The notes under the pieces were generated by a model, which was not told the DNA's origin, did not search any database, and saw only the letters and a list, made by a program, of their open reading frames with translations. 64,000 bases of DNA, from the NCBI GenBank assembly GCA_030867875.1, contig JAOWCC010000064.1, positions 37,098,802 to 37,162,801 of the forward strand, in the 5' to 3' direction. Positions 28,101 through 40,000 of this stretch are shown piece after piece (positions within the stretch are counted from its first letter, which is position 1; every line of letters starts with the position of its first letter). A program made the position numbers and the translations under genes. This DNA is from Actinernus sp. WN-2022. Its lineage: Eukaryota; Cnidaria; Anthozoa; Actiniaria; Actinernidae.

Positions 28101-31100
28101 CGTGATATATTGTGATATACTGTGTTAGTATATACCACACCAGTGAATATCACTTTTCGCGCGCTCTGATTGGCTACTCAAACAGTGAATATGATTTCAT
28201 ATTCACCTCCCGAGCAAAGCAGCGATCATCTCGCGCGAGTTTTTGTCCATTTGACAGAAAATAAAATAACTATTTGGTGCTGGCTATTCACCAGGAGTGT
28301 GGTGTATACTAAAACAATTATTCACCTCCACTTCGGTGAATAATTGTTAAATATACCGTGGTCTTACGTGATATATCGTGATCTACCATGATGTACGTTG
28401 TACTACGATACACTGGTATATCGTGATCTACCTTGATGTACTGTGATATACTGTGGTCTAACGTGATATATCGTGATATATCGTGATCTACCGTGATGTA
28501 CTGTGATATACCGTGGTCTTACGTGATATATCGTGATCTACCATGATGTACGTTGTACTACGTACGATACACTGGTCTATCGTGATCTACGTTGATGTAC
28601 TGTGATATACCATGGTCTAACGTGCGTGATATATCGTGATCTACCGTGACGTACTGTGATATACCGTGGTCTAACGTGATATATCGTGATCTACCGTGAT
28701 GTACTGTGGTATACCGTGGTCTAACGTGATATATCGTGATCTACCGTGATGTACTGTGATATACCGTGGTCTTACGTGATATATCGTGATCTACCATGAT
28801 GTACGTTGTACTACGTACGATACACTGGTCTATCGTGATCTACGTTGATGTACTGTGATATACCATGGTCTAACGTGCGTGATATATCGTGATCTACCGT
28901 GACGTACTGTGATATACCGTGGTCTAACGTGATATATCGTGATCTACCGTGATCTACCGTGATGTACTGTGGTATACCGTGGTCTAACGTGATATATCGT
29001 GATCTACCGTGATGTACTGTGATATACCGTGGTCTTACGTGATATATCGTGATCTACCGTGACGTACTGTGATATACCGTGGTCTATCGTGATGTACGGC
29101 TCCATACCGTAACGTACTGTGATATACCGTTGTCTTGTCATTTTCAGTTTGTTAACGTCGAGGCACCTCTGGCCGATAGTCAAGTCAAGGTGTACGACAC
29201 TGCAGTGCATGTCTGGTGAGATATGTTGTTGTTCATCTATTATTTACTCATCCTTATATAACGGATAAGGAATTTAAATTCCCACCTCTTTGAAGTTTTG
29301 CGCCTAGCTGTCCTATTCTTTTGGAGACAGTGGATTCATTACGATTGGATGAAAGAGCAAAAATATATGATGCATTGTTTTGAAGTTCATATATAACCAC
29401 CTTCTCTATTGTCTTTGCCTCATTCAGTATCGCCGGATTGTGCTGTAACAGTATTTGCATTTGTTACTTTAGTTGAGCCCATTCAGTAACCGCATTCTGC
29501 ACCTGTCGGTGGTTCCCCAGGAGGGTACCCAGGGGATTTGACGATGATGGCCCTCCCCTTGGTCAGAGATTTGGAGTGTCTTTTCATTACAGCACTTAGT
29601 ATATATAGCCCTCCTCTTCCTCTCTCTTCCTTAAGAGAGTAGTGAGCTCTAAATCACTTGGTGTCATTATCGACGAATGCCTTTCATGGGCTAGCTGATC
29701 ACGTGAACAGCGTAACGAAGAAGATTGCATCTTTGTCCCTAAACATGCTCTAAAATTAATATACCAGTCGATAATTCAGCCAGATTTCGACTATTGTTCT
29801 CCCGTTTCGGACAGTACCAATAAAGAGCTAGGGGACAAACTTCTCGGATAAGGACGTAAAATCGTAGGCCTACTGACGGAGGCAGGCCTAGAAGGGACCT
29901 TAGTCCTATTGTTTGTACTTCTGTGATCGGGCTCTGATCCAAATGTATCAAATCAAATTGCATGTGAGCAAGGCTGTACATTTGTCTTCACATTTCATCA
30001 ATTGGTAAAAATAATAAGCAGACACAGTGTACTCTACTCGCAAGTTTCGGGTTCTAACACCAGAATTCGTTTTCGTCTTTTGTCGTAAAGGAGTGAAGTC
30101 AAGAAATCTCTGGAGTACGCCATCGCTAGAACAAACACATCGACACCCAGAATATGGTCGCTGTACTGGTCCAGCCATCAGAGGTTCTTTAAGCAGCTGT
30201 GGTGAGTAGACATCTGACTGCTTGACAACTAGCCTGCCTCGTACCAGGCGCCTGGATGGCGCAGTAGTTAAGCGCTTCGCCTCTCACCTCTGTGACCCAG
30301 GTTCGATCCCCGGACGCGGCGCCATATGTGAGTTGAGTTTGTTGGTATCTCGCCCTTGCTCCGAGGGTTTTTCCCCAGATTCTCCGTTTTTCCTCCTTCC
30401 ACAAATACCAACACGCTAAATTCCAATTCGATCTGTGGTTTAGCATGCAGGGTCCTGACTTTGATCAGCCCCCATGGTTGTTTTAGGTCTCGTTAGAGTG
30501 TGAGAGTGTTTTGTGGGGAGCGAAGGACCACCGCGGGAAGGGATTGCCATTCAGCATGGTATCGAAGCCAAATTTATTATCAAATGTACCATTATTATAA
30601 TACAGGGCATACACGCTATGTGCTGGACTGGACTACAACACGTGTCAATATGCCAATTTGAATGTGGAGTGATTCACAACTTCCAAGATGGCGGAAAGTA
30701 GCGGTAAACGTGCGACTGGAAGACTATAAACTAACTCTAACCCGAACCATAAAACTTACCATTTCCTAAACAAGTTCCTAGGTAAACAACGAGTTCTCAC
30801 CCACTGATGGCTAGGGTTCACAGGGAAACAACTAATGTTCACTAAAATGGAGAGGAAAATTGTACAAGGTACTCCAAATCGATTGCATAGAATGCAGTCG
30901 TTGTAACCACTATACTAAACGACTATTTTAAATTGTGTAACCATGTCAATTAGTTACCAGTCAGCATATACAGTGCATGTAGCATGCGTGTCTTGTATTT
31001 ATAATAATGGTCAATTTGATGCGAAATAACAATTTATAAAAATAATATATTTTGGTAAGAGACTAAATCATGTTGAATATAAGGAGTGAGAGCATCGTTC

Positions 31101-34100
31101 TCCTCAGTTCTCAAGCTCCCAAACATGCACCAAAAGCGCTTGGGTAGGAGACAGACACATAGCGTAACTGTGTGAGGGTTACCCCCGTTTCAAATAGAAA
31201 TAAAGATCCAATATGGGCCACGGAAGCGAGAGGCGAAGCGCTTAACCACTGCGCCACCCCGAATTTTTGCCGGCCCGGACGCGGCGCCATATCTGAGTTG
31301 AGTTTGTTGGTATCTCGTCCTTGGTTGTTTCAGGTCCAGTTAAAAATTCAGTCCTAAAGGCTGCTTTCCATATAAATGTAATGACTCGATATGGCTTGAT
31401 CTCAAACAGTTTGTGATATGGGTTGATCTCAAACAGTTTGCTTTATGGTTTGATCTCAAACAAACAGTTTCCTCTCAAACAGTTTGCAATGTGACCGAAT
31501 TAATAGAAAAACCTTTTACGTTGCGTTGGGTCGCCGACAGTTCCAAACAGATAGGTAAAGATAGAACATATTCACCCATGCTTCAACATTCTCATATCCT
31601 TACTGCTATTTCAGCATGAGTATGAAGGTGCCAATGATTGTCAAAGAAACCAAGGCGGCTCTGAAGGCTGACTACAGTGTGGTTATCGGCTTACAAACTA
31701 CAGGAGAGGTACAATATACAATCACATCGAACTAACCTCAAAGTACAGTCCTAAATATACTTACTGCAGGAGAGGTACAAAATACAATCACATCGAACTA
31801 ACCTCAAAGTCCTAAACGTACTAACTACAGGAGAGGTACAATATACAATCACATCGAACTAACCTCAAAGCCCTAAATATACTAACTTTAATTTGGCGAA
31901 AGAAAAAGTGGCATTACGATGTGTGTTTCCTATTGAAATCGTGCGCTGTAATTGGCTGATGGTCGGGTTGGACGAGATTGTTACGTAAATGTACCTTAGC
32001 ACTGAACAACCGTCACCTTGTATTTCTTCCGCATATTTGATAATGAAAGCCTTGGAAAAAGGGAGAAAACTGCCATTTTCGAACAAATAGCGAGCGCTCA
32101 AGAACGACAAATGCATTGCTTGTGTACGAGCGCGCGACCGAATCAAGGAAAACATATATATGACGTATACCGGCCTGGTGTTCCGTATCGTGTGGGCTTG
32201 GGCCGTTTTCAAGACCTGGCAAATATTTTCTCCAATTGTTTTCTTATTGTTTCCTTTTCAATTCAATTTATGTACTTGCTTTCGTTACTTTTATGCATGC
32301 GATTTTTGTTTCATTCAAATCACTGCCAATTTTCGACAGTTTTACATTTTATTTTAGGCTTTCAATACAACGTGTTCAACTCTAGAGTACGTTTACGTAA
32401 GAATCACGTCAAAAATGTTCGTTTTGTAAAACCTTTAATTTGCCGGTCCAGATGAGAGGAAAACCGGACCGGGTCGCCAGCCAATCAGTGGATTCCGGAC
32501 CGGAAAAAAAGTTTATTTTCCAGCCTTGAACTGTCCGTATGGAGAACATATTATTTGCTCTCGACCCGTATTGAAGACCTTGGGCACAGTTTCTTCTCTA
32601 TACGGACCTTCCCGGTTGGTAAATAACACGCACATACCCATGCACTGTGGCTTGAAACTGTAAAAAAGATGATATTGTCGCTACGGTGAACAACAATGAA
32701 GGTTTGCGGTTTTACAGCCACAAAAGGTTGCTTTTATCGATTTTGCTCGGAAATAGTGCATGAGAAAATTTTCTGTGAAATTATGAATCGTAGTTTTCAG
32801 TAAGTATTATTATAACGCCTCTGAGTAATTTTAACGACGAGCTAGCAAAGCATTGTTAAGCATCGAGAGAAGCATCTACCGTATAGCCTTACGCCATCCA
32901 TGTTTCGTTTACCATCTCTCGTGATTGTGGGTCGGTCGGTCAATTCGGCGCACGAGAAAAGCAAGAAACTAAAACACAGAGAGCTCGGAATAGTTATGAA
33001 ATTATTCCGGCTTGATTTTTTATTTTATTTTTACTTTTCCAAAACATTGCATGGGTCGGTCAGGCGATGGTAAGCGAAACATTTTATTGCGTTGGCCTTA
33101 CTGATTGTCGGTAGCAAAACTGTATAGAGTAATATATTTTTGCCGGTCGCAAATCAAACGCCGAGAAAATTTAAGTTTAAAATAACATATAAAAAATCAA
33201 GGAAAACGGTTATAATAACTTGAACTTTAAAATGTCTTTGTTTTTAACTTTAGCACTGATCAACCATCGGGCGCATTAGTACATATCGACAGGTTTTCAT
33301 AAATCTCTCTAGTTAGACACTGAAATGTGTTTCTTGTAGCTACTGGACATATCCCGTGAAGAAGCCGTCATCAGCCATTTCCACGAGAGGAACTCGGTCC
33401 TTCGTCTTCCTCAATTCCTTGAGTTCTGCCTTGGTCACTTTTCTCAGCTTGCCTTCACTTTCAATGAATGCCCAGAAAGTAACTTCCTTTGGCTGCTTTA
33501 CAGCAAGTCTTTCATCATCGGTGAAGAACAGTTCCTCTGTGTTACTCGAGCTATCCATTTTTGTTCCCTATTTTTCTTCTTTACTAGTATAGACTTTGGA
33601 GGGTTTTCAACCGCTTTTCAGTTGTTAGAAATGGTTGCAAAACTCGTGAATTGTAGCAGGCTGGTTGAAGTAACCCTAAGACGTTTAACTTGAATCCTTT
33701 TTTTTTCTTTCCTGTTAAAAGGTAGAACAAATTGAAATCAAAGCGGTAATTGTAACATTTGCAAGGAAGCACTTTCTCTTTCTCCTCAGTCCCTTCACGG
33801 CTCTATGCACTCTTTGTTAGATACGTCATGAAAGGGGAAGTCCCCAGCACATCATATGCTATTTAGGAATTTCTGGGAAATGAATGTTTCCGTGTTGTAG
33901 CCATGACAACGAGTTATGCATGAAGTATCGAATGGATTTCATTGACTTCGGTTCTTTGGAAGTCAGTAACAAATATTTAATTTATTTCTGTGTGTAGGCG
34001 AATCCGGCTTCACTGACGGATAATTTTATTAACGTATAATAACTATTGAAACAAATACTCGCCAGACAAACTTATACCGTAAATGTTCTAATAGAAACCC

Positions 34101-35020
34101 TGGGTTACTATTCCTTAGATTTATTTTCAGGGTGGGTCACAATTAGAGCACTGGGTCACTATTTTAGATGCTAAAATTAGGGTCCACAAATAGAAACCCA
34201 CCCCCAACCTCCGCGGTCGTAAAATAACACATAACGAAACATCAGACGATTCTGAACTCAAAACATGTCATCGTCATTGATACATTTTTTGCTTCTTTCG
34301 TGCCTTGTAAATAAAAGACCTATAAAACAATAATATGGATTTAGTATCATTTGTATTGTTATTCATGCATTACTTTTGAATTGAAATAAAATGTTCTAAT
34401 AGTGACCCCCTGGGTTACAAATAGAGCACTGGGTCACTATTACGGATTGATTTTCAGGGTGGGTTACAATTAGAGCATGGGTCACAATTAGAGCACTGGG
34501 TTTCTATTAGAACATTTACGGTAAACGCCGGTCATAAGAATAACTAAAAGTCATTCAAGAACTGTCTTAGAATATGCGTGTGTCGTGTATGCCAGCCTTC
34601 CATTATACCTATCTAATGCCCTGGAAAATATCCAGAAAAGGGCATTGTCCATCATTTTTCCGCGTATTGTTTACGGCGAAGCATTGGAAAAGGCGGGTAT
34701 CCCTACTCTAGCCGATCGTCGACTAGCGGCGTGTAAGAAATTTATAAGCAACATTAAGCCGGGTAATCCCATCTACCCCCTAATACATAACACAGTAATA
34801 AACTCATTGGCGCAGTACTCGCTGAGATCGGGCAAAGGCAGTTAACCAATGGCCACTAAAACTGACCGTTTTAGCAATTTCGTAACTGTGAAATTCCAAG
34901 GTATCTAAATTTAACTTATATCATATAGTACGTATTTATTTATTTATATAATCAGTATCCCATTATTAAGTGTAATCAGCCTGTAATTCAATATACATTG
35001 CAAGAGGCGTGAATAAACTA

Positions 35021-35052
<32 letters not shown>

Positions 35053-37035
35053 GTTTTCACTTGCGACGGAAGCTGAAGTGGAAGCACAAGGAACGTTACG
35101 TTCTAGTGAAATTCAACAAACGAGACGCAAAAGCGTAAGCTAGACGGAAGCAGAAGGAATGGAAGGTTTCCATCTTACGTTTCTGTTTCTCCAGCGAAAA
35201 CAAGGAAAACGTAGGCAGAAAAATAAGCCAATCAGAACGCTCATTCTCAGGGACGGCCTTCACATCCTCGGAACCTGGAACAGTACTGGTACCTAAACAA
35301 TAGCCTAACCCTAAAATAATAGAATTCTTTGTTAATGCAATCCAAATGAGGTCCAATAAATTGCAAGGTTTTGATAGGTGAAGTCCTACTGCATTCTCAG
35401 GCCCTGAGCAATAATGAAAATGTAGCATGCAATTTTAAGTGAGGCTTCTGATCTGTGATTCATTTCTTACGTGTCCACTTCTGCTTTCATCATCGCTTCC
35501 GTCGCTATTGAAATCGGAATTAATGTCTGTCGAGAAACTGCGAGTTATAACTGAGTAACTGGAGGTCTTTTTAAAATGTGTTTTATCATCGAGTGCCGTG
35601 TTCATATCCGCTATTCCCACCTTGTACATTATAAATCATACTTAGTCACATAGTAAAACGTTTTACCGCCTTGTGTAGTAAAGCTTGTTCCGATTCTGTT
35701 GATAGGCCAGCCTTGAGAGTGAACTGACTCGTAATGGAGGAACGATCAACAGGTTTATATCCATCACAGAAGAGATTATCACAAGGTTCATCTCGCAATA
35801 CTTCCCTACTAAGATACAAAATGCAGTGAGTATACTGTGGAAGAAACCACTTGAGTAAAAAGTGGACTATAAATTAGGCTCATCCCCTCGCAAAATGCGA
35901 GTAAAATCTCATGACAACTCGCAACTGTTACAAGTAGAATATTGCTGAACTATTTGTTATCGCTAATTTTTGTTGCTAGTGGATCAGACAATGTTGCTAG
36001 TAAAAATTAGTTACAACTAGCAACAGGTGTTTAGTGGGATTTCCTCTGATTTGAAGTGCTCCTATTAAGAAGAGTTTGTGCTGTCTCAAATTAACATGAT
36101 GAGAACAATCTCTAAGTTCGACTGCTGTGTTGTGAGCAGAACGAGCCGATAGTTAAGTCCCAGCACTGCCGAGATGGAACAGTATTCCCCGCTAATATTT
36201 TGATCCAGCTATCTAATGTTAAGTAATGATACCCGGGTTCTAGAGGCCGTAGGGAGAGATTCCACTGAGGAAAAAAGAAGAGAAGTATGGCCTCGCCTCG
36301 GCAATTTAAAACTAGTTCACTACCGTGTTATCAAGCTCGCTTCTATGCTTCAGTCTCACATTTCCGAGCCAAAAAAATCTGATTGACTAAAAACCTCATG
36401 AATTATTTTGAGTTTGAGAAATGTATATCAAATATTCACGGTCGCGCCTGGGTATGAGTGTGAGAAGCCAATCAGAGACGAGGTTCAAAATCTGAACCAA
36501 ATATGGGCATGAAAGTGAGATTATCAATGGCCGAGGCCAGAGGCCTTTTTTCTCTTCTCTTCGGTTCTTTCCCATTCTAACCTGCTGTCTCTGCGTTCAG
36601 TTTTCCTCTATAAGGCCTCTGGATTCCAGGGTAATGTAATGAAAGAAGTAGGTGACAAGAAAAACAGCAATGTATTAGAGCATACCATAGTAAGCCGGTA
36701 AAATCGCCGAGATTTGGAGTTCAGTCTTTAATTTCTTAAATAAAGGATGTTGACATTTGATTATTAGTAAAATCATGGAAACAAGAGTAGCCAGTCGTAC
36801 CCGACTCTTTCCATGTACATACCTAGGAATTAGATCAGTCTCAGTAACTTAGAACACTTTTACGATTTCATACTAGAACTTCACTGTATACCTTGGCGTA
36901 CTATTTAACTTAGTAGCACTCAACTTCGATGTACCACACTATATCATATTCAATTAAGATTCTGCAGTTGAGCTAACTCCGATTAACTCGGTGGTTAAGC
37001 GCCGGTCAGCGGTAGGTCGGGGGTTCAACACCCGG

Positions 37036-37074
<39 letters not shown>

Positions 37075-40000
37075 GTTGCTGCCTTTGTAAACAATTTCCT
37101 AACTCGAACTGCGAATGGTTAGACCTTCACGTCTTCTCGGATAAGAACGATAAATCGTAGGCCCTCGGGAGACCTCCATAGATGGGCTTTAAGCCTGTTG
37201 AGGTTCTCCGTCCTGCTTCGAGTGGTAAAAGAGAATACATCCATTATATGACTAAGGTCTTACTATAATAGCCCATTCGTTTTCATCTTCTTTAGGCTGG
37301 TGAGTTGACTGATGACAAGTGGTCGACTGCAGCAAAGAATCTTCTTCTCGGGTTCGTTAAGAAGATAAACCTACCAACAAGGTAAGCATTAACGTGGTCC
37401 AAGCTACTTTATGTACAAGAACATATACTATTATTTCAGAGAACGCCTGCTAAATTCCCATCTCATTCGTTTTCAGTCCCCTCGATGACCTCATCGATCA
37501 GCTTGGAGGGCCAGGTCACGTGGCAGAGATGACGGGAAGGCGAGGTCGCGTAGTAAGGACAGACCGGGAGAGAGAGCCCCATTACGAGGCTAGGGAGTGT
37601 GATTCTACCCTGGTGGACAGTCTTAACATACAAGAGGTATACACGAATATAGGGGTATTGTATGTCATTGATGCCTCCCTTGAAGTCATGTAATTAGCAT
37701 TTAGGACTAAAATTAAAACCTCTAAGTCATTGGCACAGTATACAAACCAGTATATATAATATTGTACCATTCTACTATTCACTTGATGCAGAATTGATAT
37801 CTAAAATAAAAATATATGGTTCATAGGCACTTTAAATGGAAACCTTCTGGGTATGGTCTCTTACATGACTTATGTTGCCTTACTGTGTTATAATCGTTTT
37901 ATTTCGTAGTCGTTTATTCGTGTAAAGCAAGACTTGAATGATACAAAACTATTTACAGGTGTGAGTTTAATACTGATCAATTATAAGTCACGTTCACTAG
38001 AAGCAAGTTACTAGCTGTACGAACAGAACAAAGCGTATGTTTAGTCTCAGTGGTCAACAGCGGTCGTAATTCACTGCTGATGAATCGCGTATCTTATATC
38101 AAATGTTTAGAGCAGGTTTCAATTGAGTATCGAAAGTTTTCGGTGATTGCTTTAGTTTTGCGTTTACTTAGCTTTTCTATTGGCTGTGAAAATGTTTTGT
38201 AATCAGTCAGCGAATCAAATTCCAGAGTAAAACCAATCGTGGTTTAGGTCCGTCACGCCATCAATCCACGATTGCGTTTACTTTTCCTCCTGATTGGTTG
38301 CTTTCTGACATGCCAGTGAAACCAATCGGTATTCACTTTAGTTCATGATTGGTTCGTTGTAATTGCTTTGACCAATCCCAGGTCGCCATTACCATTACGA
38401 TATCTACTTAAATGAGCGATAGCACTGATACTGCTAAAAAGAGCACCTCGAAATGCAAAGTAATATATTGTATGGGAACAATGATACAGTCCCGCAAAGT
38501 AAAACAATTGTACTAACATTTGTAAACAGGGGTGCAAATTGTTGCACCCCCCCTCATACAAACGTCTGTAAAAATATCGGACTTTAACTCGACTATATCT
38601 TGGCTTCTAGGCGAGTTATAACTCTCAAAATTGGAATTTTGACTAATGTTGAGGTGCTCTTTTCAGCAGTACAGGTGCTATCGCTAATTTAAGTAGATAT
38701 CGTAAGGGCATCTTGGATTGGTCTATATTGTTTACCTGTTTATTGTGCATGTTTTTATCGTTTCCTTTTTTGTTTTTTGATTATTAATGATTTTACGTGC
38801 ATTCAACAGAGAAACAGTTTCATGAACGGGTCAAAACTGGTAGCGATCATCTCGGACGCAGCTAGTACAGGTATATCACTGCACTCGGACCTACGAGTAG
38901 CCAATCAGAGGCGTCGAATGCATCTCACCATCGAGTTACCGTGGAGCGCTGACAAAGCCGTGCAGCAACTCGGAAGGTCACATCGGTCCAATCAGTGCAG
39001 GTGAGGAGGTCACGTGATGATACTAGCCAATCGTAGCATATGCATAGTTCAGTGAACCAATCAAAACTTCTCCAGTTGGCAGATGTTCTGTTTACATTAT
39101 AGACCAGTGATGCTGTCTAGTCGTCACTTTCCTGGAACATGCTAAGAACGCACGGTTTGATTGGCTGTGAGGGTTGGCCACATCGTGCTCAAGTAGCACT
39201 CAGGCTCTGCTCGGTCGCTAATTGTATCATAAAAGTGGAGTTTGAGAAGTCATGTAAAACATTTGGAGCTTGTTGTAGTATCGAGTTTCTGAATACAATG
39301 AGACGGCTTCTCTGTATTCAACCCCATCTCACTGTATTAAGAAATCACTTCTAAAACAGCTCCGACTATTTTACATGTTACTTGCAGAATGATATAAACA
39401 AGCGGCAGGTGACCCTTGGTATATTATTCGGCCCTGAAGTTTTGGACGTCTGGCGTCCATTCACATTAAATGACTTGTTTTTTTACGTTATAGTGGGCCA
39501 ATGTACAAGCTGGTGACGACCAATCTCGGAGGGGAGAGAAGGTTTGCTGCAGCCGTAGCTCGACGACTGCAGTCTTTAGGTAAAGATGGTGCTCACGACT
39601 GCAGTCTTTAGGTAAAGATGGTGCTCACGACTGCAGTCTTTAGGTAAAGATGGTGCTCACGACTGCAGTCTTTAGGTAAAGATGGTGCTCACGACTGTGG
39701 CGGCGTCATTAATTGTCAGCTGTTAATGAGGCTAATTTGAAGGTCGTAGTATGACCAGGAAGAACCGTAGATCGAGTTAGAATTTAGTGTGACGTTGTAC
39801 GTTGGTTTTTGTGTAGAGGAAAACCGGAGACCCAAAAATAGAACCTCGAAGCAAGAAATGAATAAAAACGACACAAAATCAAGATATTGATGATTCTGAT
39901 CACAACTTAAAAGTATATTTCATTGGCTAAAAGACTTGAGCTCAGCCCTCGAGCAGGAGTACCGCGTAGATGTTTTTCCTATGTCCAAAAAATAATGCAC

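Noticed and set aside
30247..30323. tRNA gene
   Set aside because: The A/B boxes and acceptor pairing look tRNA-like, but the same SINE body follows here and at 47303, and the anticodon arm is degenerate.
32018..32455. 145-residue ORF in intron 15
   Set aside because: Composition is that of random AT-rich DNA with overlapping frames on both strands; no recognisable domain.
32698..32801. Possible short exon starting [13 protein letters not shown] and ending at a gtaagt
   Set aside because: A good donor but no partner exon could be found and there is no family match; a chance ATG-to-GT stretch is likely.
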